Assembly (NCBI GenBank): GCA_041648755.1
Contig: JBAZOJ010000062.1
Coordinates: 1 to 15,498 of the forward strand
Reading direction: 5' to 3'
DNA length: 15,498 nt
Source: JBAZOJ01 sp041648755
Lineage (GTDB): Bacteria; Planctomycetota; B143-G9
Made by a program: the position numbers and the translations under genes. The notes under the pieces were generated by a model that ran no database searches, was not told the DNA's origin, and worked only from the letters and a program-made list of their open reading frames with translations. Shown piece by piece: positions 1 through 6,658 of this stretch. The first letter of the stretch is position 1. Every line of letters begins with the position of its first letter.

Positions 1-1640
1 GAGGAGGAAAGACCCACGGGCGTCCAGTCATATTCGCCGTCGTTGTTCGTACCGCCGGTAACTGTCTCCCAGTTGATTCCGCCGTCGCGAGACAACTCGA
101 TCGTAACAAAGAAGCCGACCAGTCCCTGAGTTTGCCAGAGAATCTTGGCGGGCGTGCTGATGAATACCGTCTCGCCGCCGACGGGATATGTGATGTTGAA
201 CTGCTGGACATCGAAGATCGCGAACGGCTGCTGGTTCACTGCTACAGTCCCCAGGTTGTCGCGGATGCGGACAAAGCAGGTCCTGTTGCCGCTTGAGTGC
301 GGCGAAGTAATGACCCAGTCGAAGAAACTGGTTGTCTTGGGACTGATATTCGTGGCGATAGTTGTCCAGGAAACTCCGTAGTTTCGAGATATCTCGAGCG
401 TAGCGGAGTTGCCCACCGTCGTAGTGGCCGTCCATCGGATTGTCATGGTGTCGCCTACCGTGAAGTCCAGCGTCCCCGTTCCTGATGGTTCGACAATCGC
501 AAATGCCGGGGCGGCATATGACACGGAGAAAAGACCGTCCGAAGCATCCCGGTACGATGGGAACGATGTATCGGAGACTCGAACCATGCATTGGGTAGAC
601 GGAGTTCCCGTGATTACCCAAGTGTACGAGCCACCATTATTGTCAGTAATGCCCGTTCCAATAACGGCCCATGTGAAGCCGCCGTCGCGCGACCATTCGA
701 TATCCGCGCCCTGTGTCAGCGGGCCGTTAGTGACAGTCCAAGTGACCAGAAGTGAATCGCCAATGAAGTAGCTTTCTCCACCGTTAGGCGTCGCCACAGT
801 AATGGTCGGGGGAGGTGGAGGAGGAAATACTGTGTAACAGGTATACGGGTTAGGATAGCCGTCAGTGTTAACGCTGTTCTGGTATATTGCCAGCATGCTG
901 ACCGCACCGGTAAGATCGGGACCGTAAAGCCCTACGCCGGGGTCGGCGGAACCATTGGTCGAATCGGTTTCGTTCAGAGATGCGTAGTACTGCAGAAGGA
1001 TTTTGCCGTTGGCCATTATGACGCACTGACATGTGATAGAGCTGGTGATCTGGGAGTTGAGGAAGTTCATTCCGCTCCAGGTTATCACGAGTTCGGCAGT
1101 GCCAGCCGAGTTGTTGCCGTAGTACAGGCTGGCGCGCTTGCAGTCCATGTCTTCCATCCACACACCAATCGTTGGTATGGGATCACCGCTGGCGGTGAAT
1201 GTGGGAGCACGGGCAAGGCTGATGTCCCAACGGAAGGAGGCTGTCGGGTCATTCTCAGTGTACTTGTTGGCGTTGTAGAATGCGGATGCTGTGTCGGTGT
1301 TGACTAAGCATATTTCTCCATTCGTGGAGATGTACACCGAGTCGTACTCGATTCCCAGGAAGCGGAATTTGAAGCCGATGGGCATCGGCGCTGGGTTCGA
1401 GGTGGTGTTGTTGGAGCAGAAAGAATCGTCCATCGGGTACGCATTCCCGAATTGGACGTTCGAGCAGGGATTGTTGACCGGTCGGAAATAATAGTAATTT
1501 CCGCCCTCTCCGACAGTGTTGACCGCATAGTATCCGAACGAGTTCGGAGTCGGTCCCCATGTTGTTGCAGAGGCGGGAGAAAGGCCCAGAACCGCCGAAA
1601 AGGCTGCGTACAGAAGCACCGTCCACAGACTGAATCGCAT
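1..1640 (-). CDS. Secreted multidomain protein with nidogen-like region and Ig-like repeats (partial, C-terminus off window)
   Basis: An open frame runs without a stop from the ATG at 1640 to the left window edge (546 codons, end missing). The start is supported by a perfect AGGAGG five bases upstream and by a typical signal peptide: Arg near the N-terminus, a hydrophobic stretch, then a predicted cut after PASA (about residue 26). Residues about 85-220 contain a PMPIGF..F.G..Y..V.ISTNG pattern and later a long beta-rich stretch, resembling nidogen-like extracellular domains. A run of six prolines (273-278) forms a hinge. Three tandem beta-sandwich repeats follow (about 280-374, 378-476, 481-end), each with the W..........IE.SRDGG..W pattern of Kre9/Knh1-like or fibronectin-like bacterial surface repeats. 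Function is unknown; adhesion, cell-surface or exported-substrate roles are inferences. The gene is divergent from the long plus-strand run, with its own promoter. Third-position GC looks lower than in the gsp genes. Confidence 0.85.
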   Translation of the reverse strand, partial: MRFSLWTVLLYAAFSAVLGLSPASATTWGPTPNSFGYYAVNTVGEGGNYYYFRPVNNPCSNVQFGNAYPMDDSFCSNNTTSNPAPMPIGFKFRFLGIEYDSVYISTNGEICLVNTDTASAFYNANKYTENDPTASFRWDISLARAPTFTASGDPIPTIGVWMEDMDCKRASLYYGNNSAGTAELVITWSGMNFLNSQITSSITCQCVIMANGKILLQYYASLNETDSTNGSADPGVGLYGPDLTGAVSMLAIYQNSVNTDGYPNPYTCYTVFPPPPPPTITVATPNGGESYFIGDSLLVTWTVTNGPLTQGADIEWSRDGGFTWAVIGTGITDNNGGSYTWVITGTPSTQCMVRVSDTSFPSYRDASDGLFSVSYAAPAFAIVEPSGTGTLDFTVGDTMTIRWTATTTVGNSATLEISRNYGVSWTTIATNISPKTTSFFDWVITSPHSSGNRTCFVRIRDNLGTVAVNQQPFAIFDVQQFNITYPVGGETVFISTPAKILWQTQGLVGFFVTIELSRDGGINWETVTGGTNNDGEYDWTPVGLSS

Positions 1641-1645
1641 AGATT

Positions 1646-1651
1646 CCTCCT
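1646..1651 (-). promoter_or_regulatory. Strong Shine-Dalgarno site of the secreted protein
   Basis: Read on the minus strand this is AGGAGG, five bases before the ATG whose first base is 1640. It fixes the start of the secreted protein and places its signal peptide at the true N-terminus. Confidence 0.85.
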
Positions 1652-1683
1652 GCATTCTCGCTCTAGAGAACACCATCGTCCAT

Positions 1684-1711
1684 ATTGTAGGACGCATCAA
1701 CAACCTGTCAA
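1684..1711 (-). promoter_or_regulatory. Sigma70-type promoter for the secreted protein gene
   Basis: On the minus strand a consensus TTGACA (1711-1706) is followed after 16 bp by TACAAT (1689-1684), one mismatch from the consensus -10. Transcription would start near 1677, giving a leader of roughly 37 bases with the AGGAGG site inside it. The match is by eye; no transcription data are available. Confidence 0.7.
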
Positions 1712-1788
1712 GCACATTTTCCCATACATTTCAGTGGTTGCACCCCTTTTCCGGTTGCTGCGAAAAAAGCCCTCACCGGCCCGTTTGC
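1712..1788. other. Spacer between two divergent promoters
   Basis: These 77 bases separate the two -35 boxes and are the only long non-coding stretch that is not promoter, leader or ribosome site. They contain short A/T runs and a loose CCGG...CCGG pairing (1751-1754 and 1776-1779), but no convincing palindrome or direct repeat. A shared regulator could bind here, but nothing in the sequence demonstrates it. Confidence 0.5.
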
Positions 1789-1816
1789 TTGACCGGAAGG
1801 GGCGGAAACATACAAT
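1789..1816 (+). promoter_or_regulatory. Sigma70-type promoter for lysS and the downstream run
   Basis: TTGACC (1789-1794) and TACAAT (1811-1816) are separated by 16 bp, one mismatch from consensus in each box. Transcription would begin around 1822-1824, leaving a leader of only about 17-19 bases before the lysS ATG. That leaves room for the AGAGG ribosome site (1831-1835) but not for a T-box or riboswitch. This is the only clear promoter I can see for the plus-strand run. Confidence 0.7.
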
Positions 1817-1840
1817 TGCCGGGTATCTAAAGAGGTTCAA

Positions 1841-3343
1841 ATGACCCAGACTCCAGATTCCGACCGCCAAACCAAGCTTGACGCCCTTATCGCGGCCGGG
1901 GTAAGTCCGTATGGCTCCCGACTGTCGGATATCGCCGAAATTGCGCGCGTTCGCTCTTCGTTCGAGTCTCTCGAAGGCAAGGAAATTCGCGTTGCCGGAC
2001 GCATTGCAGCGTTGCGTGACCACGGGAAGAGCAAGTTCTTCGATATTATCGACGCGACCGGGCGAATCCAGTGCTACGTCAGAAAGCAGGATATCGGAGA
2101 CGCTCCGTTTGACCAGTTTGCCTTCATAGAGGTCGGTGACATCGTCGGAGTTGATGGAAAAGTCGGCAAGACCAGGCTCGGCGAAATCACCGTCTTTGCG
2201 TCATCTTACCGGTTGCTCGCCAAGGCGCTGCGTCATCTTCCCGAGAAGTGGCACGGCCTGCGGGATGTCGAAATCAAATATCGCCGCCGCTATCTCGACC
2301 TGATTGCCAATCGCGACTCCTTCGAAGTCTTCAGGCAGAGGTCGATGATCGTCAGCGAGTTTCGACGCTACTTCGAGGAAAAGGGATTCCTTGAGGTCGA
2401 AACGCCGATGATGCAGTCGATACCCGGTGGCGCCTCCGCCAAGCCGTTCGTCACGCATCACAACACCCTCGATATCGACCTTTACATGCGAATCGCGCCC
2501 GAGCTCTTCCTCAAGCGGCTTCTCGTCGGCGGGATGGAAAAGGTGTTCGAGATCGCCAGGTGCTTCCGCAACGAGGGGATCGACACCCGTCACAATCCTG
2601 AATTCACCATGGCTGAGGTATACGAGGCATACGCCGACTACAACGTAATGATGGAGCACTGCGAGGCAGTGGTTTCTCGCATCTGTGAGCGAGTGCTGGG
2701 CAAGTTCGAGATCGAATACGCAGGGCGAGTAATCAACTTCCGGCCGCCGTGGCGGCGCGCACGCTTCATCGATCTTGTCGCTGAGGCCTCCGGCATTGAC
2801 CCGTGGGATACCGAGGCGGCAAAGAAGCGACTCATCGGTGCCGGGTTCAAGGCCGAGGATATGCCGAAGGAACATGACTTCGTCCTCCAGGGATTGTTCG
2901 AGCTTCTGGTCGAGCCCAATCTCGTTCAGCCTACGTTTGTTCTGGATCATCCTGCTGCGACCACTCCGCTGTGCCGTCCCCTGCCCTCTGATCCGCGGTT
3001 AGTTGAGCGGTTCGAGCTTTTCGTTTCAGGCATGGAGTTGTGCAACGCATACACCGAACTGAACGACCCGTGCATCCAGCGCAAGAACTTCAATGATCAG
3101 ATTGCTCGAGGCAGTGAGGAAACGATCGGCAGAATTGACGAGGACTACGTCAGGGCGCTGGAACACGGCATGCCTCCCGCCGGCGGAATGGGACTGGGAA
3201 TTGACCGGCTCGTGATGCTGCTCACCGGCAGGTCGAGCATCCGCGATGTTGTTCTGTTCCCTCTTCTGCGCCCCAAGAGCGAGGATGAGGTACAGGCCGA
3301 GGAAAGTGCTGTCGAAGGACAGCCGGAACAGGAAACGAAGTAA
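1841..3343 (+). CDS. lysS: Lysyl-tRNA synthetase, class II
   Basis: Charges tRNA(Lys) with lysine in the cytoplasm using ATP. The 500-residue length is normal for bacterial class II LysRS. Residues about 48-125 form the anticodon-binding OB fold. The three class II motifs are present: motif 1 at about 182-191 (GFLEVETPMM), motif 2 at 242-259 (FRNEGIDTRHNPEFTMAE) and motif 3 at 448-463 (GGMGLGIDRLVMLLTG). The lysine-site stretch MELCNAYTELNDP lies at 398-410. The last 20 or so residues are an acidic, Glu/Gln-rich tail beyond the usual end at the FPLLRP segment. The start follows AGAGG with a 5-base gap, directly downstream of a good promoter. Its stop overlaps the next start (TAATG), so it probably heads the transcript. 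Confidence 0.97.
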   Translation: MTQTPDSDRQTKLDALIAAGVSPYGSRLSDIAEIARVRSSFESLEGKEIRVAGRIAALRDHGKSKFFDIIDATGRIQCYVRKQDIGDAPFDQFAFIEVGDIVGVDGKVGKTRLGEITVFASSYRLLAKALRHLPEKWHGLRDVEIKYRRRYLDLIANRDSFEVFRQRSMIVSEFRRYFEEKGFLEVETPMMQSIPGGASAKPFVTHHNTLDIDLYMRIAPELFLKRLLVGGMEKVFEIARCFRNEGIDTRHNPEFTMAEVYEAYADYNVMMEHCEAVVSRICERVLGKFEIEYAGRVINFRPPWRRARFIDLVAEASGIDPWDTEAAKKRLIGAGFKAEDMPKEHDFVLQGLFELLVEPNLVQPTFVLDHPAATTPLCRPLPSDPRLVERFELFVSGMELCNAYTELNDPCIQRKNFNDQIARGSEETIGRIDEDYVRALEHGMPPAGGMGLGIDRLVMLLTGRSSIRDVVLFPLLRPKSEDEVQAEESAVEGQPEQETK

Positions 3344-4839
3344 TGCCGGCAATACGAGTAAAGAACGGCCCGCAAAGGGGAACCGTATACGAAATTCGCG
3401 ACGTCGGCCTGCTCATCGGGCAGGGCGAAGAGTCTGATATCAGGCTGTATGACAACAAGGTGGAATCTCTCCATTCCCGCATCTATCGGATCGGCGAGAT
3501 GTACTTTATCCGCAACCTTGCGCATGACGGCTACACATACGTGAACGACGGCCCTGTCACGGAAACGTTGTTGCGCGAAGGCGATGTGGTGAAAGTCGGC
3601 AGTACGATCCTGGTTTTCGACAGTTCCCAGGCGACACTCAGAGCGGTCGAAGAGAGCGACTACATCCTTCAGGACTTCATGGTCGGCGAAAACGACGAAG
3701 ACGTGATGAATCCAAGCATGGAAGTTCCCGAAGGGGAGTCTCCCCTTCAGAGAGATCTTGGCTGGGTAGGCCAGTTCATGCGGATAGGCGTGGAAGAGCG
3801 CAGCAGCAAACTCTACCTCGAGAAAGCAGTCAGCTTCATCGGCGGCAAAATCGGGTGCGACCTCACCGCCATCGTCTCTTACGACCCCGACGCGAACAGG
3901 TTCAAGATTGAAACGCATCACTCGAAGGCAGGCAGCAGCGCGAAGATCGCCGATGCTATCCTCCACTACTGCATCAAGAACCTCAAGCCCGTCCTGATCG
4001 CTGATGCCATGGGCGACAAGAGATTCTCAAGCCAGTCCAGTGTCTATGAACAGGATGTCCATTCGGTCATCTGCGTGCCGATGCTTATCATGGGTCTGCC
4101 CAAGGGATGCCTGTACCTCGGTTACGACGGACTCAACGGTGTCTTTTCGCCTGAGGACTTCCAGATCGCGAGTATCTTCGGGCTGCAGATGGGTCTCGTG
4201 ATGGAACACCTGGACCAGACCAAGTACCGCGATATTGTCAGATCTGCCGTCAAGGCCTTTGCCAAGGCGATTGACTACCACGACCCCCTTATGATGGGGC
4301 ACAGCGAACGAGTCGGCCAGATCAGCCGCGTGGTTGCGGAATATATGGGGCTCAGTGCGGTCGAGGTCAACGACATCTACCTTGCGGGTCTCCTTCACGA
4401 TATCGGCAGACTGGGACAGAACGACAACATCGTCGAGACCCAGAGGGCCATCAATCACGGCGTAATAAAGCCCATCGTGGAACACGTCGAACTCGGAGTG
4501 AAGATTCTGTCGACGATCGTGGGCCTTGAAGATATCATCCCGATGGTCGAGACACATCACGAATTCTGGGATGGTTCCGGCCTGCCCAAGGGGCTGAAGG
4601 GCGAGGAGATTCCGCTCGGAGGCAGAATAATCTGCGCGGCAAACGTCTTCGACGAGATGCTGTTCCCGATTGTCCCTGAAAAGACGCCCAAGAGCATCAG
4701 CAGCGCGCTTGTCGATCTGAAGATGCTGGCAGGCAAGAAGGTTGACGATGCAGTGGTCAAAACCCTTCTTATAGCCTACCGCAAGGGCGCTTTGAATGAG
4801 CATGTTCTGGCCGGTCTGTCCACAGAGAAAGCCGGCTGA
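3343..4839 (+). CDS. FHA-GAF-HD-GYP signalling protein with degenerate key residues
   Basis: This 498-residue cytoplasmic protein (no signal peptide or membrane segment) has three parts. Residues 1-95 are a FHA fold, about 140-290 a GAF-like sensor domain, and about 295-485 an HD-GYP domain. HD-GYP proteins usually hydrolyse cyclic di-GMP. Here His320, His352-Asp353 (LLHDIGR), His381 and His405-His406 (HHEFWDGSG) are kept. However, GYP reads GLP (413-415), and the later ligand Asp, 28 residues after the HH pair in the family, is Asn434 (AANVFD). The HDIGK Lys is Arg356. In the FHA part the phosphothreonine-contact Arg, Ser and Asn positions appear to be Gln27, Glu41 and Gly. It may be a weak phosphodiesterase, a ligand sensor or a scaffold; activity cannot be decided from sequence. 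It overlaps lysS and nth by one base each, implying coupled translation. Confidence 0.9.
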   Translation: MPAIRVKNGPQRGTVYEIRDVGLLIGQGEESDIRLYDNKVESLHSRIYRIGEMYFIRNLAHDGYTYVNDGPVTETLLREGDVVKVGSTILVFDSSQATLRAVEESDYILQDFMVGENDEDVMNPSMEVPEGESPLQRDLGWVGQFMRIGVEERSSKLYLEKAVSFIGGKIGCDLTAIVSYDPDANRFKIETHHSKAGSSAKIADAILHYCIKNLKPVLIADAMGDKRFSSQSSVYEQDVHSVICVPMLIMGLPKGCLYLGYDGLNGVFSPEDFQIASIFGLQMGLVMEHLDQTKYRDIVRSAVKAFAKAIDYHDPLMMGHSERVGQISRVVAEYMGLSAVEVNDIYLAGLLHDIGRLGQNDNIVETQRAINHGVIKPIVEHVELGVKILSTIVGLEDIIPMVETHHEFWDGSGLPKGLKGEEIPLGGRIICAANVFDEMLFPIVPEKTPKSISSALVDLKMLAGKKVDDAVVKTLLIAYRKGALNEHVLAGLSTEKAG

Positions 4840-5531
4840 TGCCCGCCCGAGCAAAAAGGACTGACGCCTCCTCTCTGCCGACTATGCTTGTCTGGATGGC
4901 CGACGCGCTTTCCTCCAAATTCGGCACCCCGGCGCCCGTGCCAGCCGATCCAGTCGATGAACTCATTCGGACCGTGCTCTCCCAGAATACGTCCGACGCA
5001 AATCGCGATGCGGCGTTCGGTGCCCTGAAGTCTCGATATCCTTCGTGGCAGGCGGTGGCCGATGCACCTGTATCGGTCCTTGCCGATATCCTGCGCCCCG
5101 CTGGCCTTTCTAACACGCGAGCCCCGCGCATCAAGGCAATACTCGGCCAGGTTCTTGGCAATGATTGTCTCACGAAATGCCGGAAGATGGATGTCTGCGA
5201 GGCTCAGAAATTCCTCGTCTCGCTTCCCGGAGTCGGAATAAAGACTGCATATGTCGTGTTGCTGTTCTCGTTCGGGAAGCCCGTATTTCCGATGGACACT
5301 CATGTTTTCAGGATTTTCGAGCGCGTCGGACTGCTCGAAGCGCACCATAATACCGTGAAAGAACACGAACGCTTTTCGGCGCTTATTCCGGCGGGCAGGC
5401 ATGCTGACCTGCACCTGAACCTTCTGAAGCTCGGACGCCAGACCTGCAAGGCCAGAGCACCCCGGTGTTCGGAATGCCCGCTCAGTCAGAAATGCCTTTT
5501 TGCCCTGCGCAGTTCGGGAGGCAGCCTGTGA
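4839..5531 (+). CDS. nth: Endonuclease III-family DNA glycosylase/AP lyase with 4Fe-4S cluster
   Basis: Predicted to remove oxidised pyrimidines from DNA and nick the resulting abasic site (base-excision repair). In this 230-residue protein the helix-hairpin-helix lies at about 129-147 (LPGVGIKTA), with the catalytic Lys135. The catalytic Asp153 is in MDTHVFR. A C-terminal Cys203-X6-Cys210-X2-Cys213-X5-Cys219 set matches the endonuclease III iron-sulphur loop exactly. The first-domain motif reads LSQNTSD instead of the E. coli LSAQATD, a variant found in other branches of the family, so its exact substrate range is uncertain. The start overlaps the previous stop as TGATG, and its own stop overlaps the ispG start as GTGA. 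I infer co-expression with neighbours rather than a functional link. Confidence 0.92.
   Translation: MPARAKRTDASSLPTMLVWMADALSSKFGTPAPVPADPVDELIRTVLSQNTSDANRDAAFGALKSRYPSWQAVADAPVSVLADILRPAGLSNTRAPRIKAILGQVLGNDCLTKCRKMDVCEAQKFLVSLPGVGIKTAYVVLLFSFGKPVFPMDTHVFRIFERVGLLEAHHNTVKEHERFSALIPAGRHADLHLNLLKLGRQTCKARAPRCSECPLSQKCLFALRSSGGSL
5516..5521 (+). promoter_or_regulatory. Shine-Dalgarno site that decides the ispG start
   Basis: GGGAGG lies six bases upstream of the GTG at 5528, inside the end of nth. It supports that GTG over the in-frame ATG at 5465, which has no similar site and would add 21 residues unlike the IspG family. Confidence 0.8.
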
Positions 5532-6622
5532 CCGCCCCGATCAGACGACATACGCGTACCGTCGTCGTCGGTGGAGTACCGATCGGCAGCAGGCATCCGA
5601 TTGTGATTCAGTCGATGCTCAAATCTCCGCCATCCGACGTCGAGGCCGCCGTTCGTGAGACCGCCCGACTGGCAGAGGCCGGCTGCGGAATTATCAGGCT
5701 CGCGGTTCCTGACTCGAATGCACTTGCGCCTCTGAAGGCGTTCTGCAAATCATCTCCACTGCCCGTGGTTGCCGACATACACTTCGATCCGCGTCTCGCG
5801 GTCGGCGCAATCGAGGCCGGTGTTTCCAAGGTGCGCCTGAATCCGGGCAACCTGAAGGACGAAGGCGAAATCCGCCGCATCGTTTCGTTGTGCAAGGATC
5901 GGGGCATTCCAATTCGGGTTGGAGCAAATTCCGGTTCGATCAGACGGCGCGACGGCTCTGACGACCGGCCGATTGCGCAAGCGCTGGTCTCGGGCGTCAT
6001 CGAGTACTGCCAGCTTATCGAATCGTTCGGTTTCCACGATATCGTCGTTTCGCTCAAGGCTTCCGATGTCCTGACGAATACGCTGATCTACCGCGAAGTT
6101 GCCCTGCGGACAGACTATCCGCTGCACCTGGGGCTGACTGCCACGGGACCGGCCGACGAAGGGCGCGTCAAGTCGGACATCGCGTTGGGCTCGTTGCTTG
6201 TGGACGGCATCGGCGACACGATAAGAGTATCCCTGACAGCACCGCCAATCGAGGAAGTCCGTGCAGCCTGCAATATACTTCGCGGGATGGGAATTTTGTG
6301 CGACAGGCCGATAATACTGTCATGCCCAACCTGCGGCAGATGCGAAGTTGACATTGCAGCGGCGGTCGAAGAAGTCCGCTCTGCCACGGCAGGGATTTGC
6401 CGTCCGCTTCGTATCGCCGTGATGGGTTGCGTTGTCAACGGGCCCGGTGAAGCAGCCGATTGCGATTTTGGCGTGGCTTGCGGCCGCGGCAAGGCAGTTC
6501 TTTTTGCCTCTGGAAAGCCCGTGGAAACGGTCTCCGCAGCCGGTATGATCCCGGCTTTGTTGAAGCTCATTGAAAGAAGCGAGAATATTCGCAAGGAACC
6601 AAGTTCCTCAGAACCCCTCTAA
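5528..6622 (+). CDS. ispG: 4-hydroxy-3-methylbut-2-en-1-yl diphosphate synthase (IspG/GcpE)
   Basis: Catalyses the penultimate MEP-pathway step, reducing methylerythritol cyclodiphosphate to HMBPP with a 4Fe-4S cluster. From the GTG at 5528 the protein is 364 residues, close to the two-domain bacterial form. The N-terminal TIM barrel shows IVIQSM (25-30), VADIHFD (81-87), RLNPGN (103-108) and LHLGLT (199-204). The cluster ligands are Cys266 and Cys269 (CPTCGR) and Cys301 (GCVVNGPGEA), with the conserved ligand Glu308. GTG shares bases with the nth stop (GTGA). A gap of 36 bases separates it from gspD, the widest in the run, with no terminator in it. Its usual partner dxr lies 7.3 kb downstream, beyond the secretion genes. 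Confidence 0.96.
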   Translation: MTAPIRRHTRTVVVGGVPIGSRHPIVIQSMLKSPPSDVEAAVRETARLAEAGCGIIRLAVPDSNALAPLKAFCKSSPLPVVADIHFDPRLAVGAIEAGVSKVRLNPGNLKDEGEIRRIVSLCKDRGIPIRVGANSGSIRRRDGSDDRPIAQALVSGVIEYCQLIESFGFHDIVVSLKASDVLTNTLIYREVALRTDYPLHLGLTATGPADEGRVKSDIALGSLLVDGIGDTIRVSLTAPPIEEVRAACNILRGMGILCDRPIILSCPTCGRCEVDIAAAVEEVRSATAGICRPLRIAVMGCVVNGPGEAADCDFGVACGRGKAVLFASGKPVETVSAAGMIPALLKLIERSENIRKEPSSSEPL

Positions 6623-6658
6623 CTGTTGTGTTTATCGGCAATCGAACCGGGAGCCGAG

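Noticed and set aside
1751..1779. CCGG...CCGG pairing between the divergent promoters as an operator or terminator
   Set aside because: Arms are only four bases with a 21-base loop; chance level in this base composition.
1817..1840. T-box or lysine riboswitch in the lysS leader
   Set aside because: The predicted leader is under 20 bases, too short for either, and no stem-loop is visible upstream.
5465..5527. Upstream in-frame ATG that would lengthen IspG by 21 residues
   Set aside because: The extension lies inside the nth coding end, is unlike any IspG N-terminus and lacks a ribosome site, whereas GTG 5528 has GGGAGG at ideal spacing.
6626..6658. Earlier GspD start 11 codons upstream
   Set aside because: It would place an acidic stretch before the signal peptide; ATG 6659 has a ribosome site and opens directly into MKK plus a hydrophobic segment.
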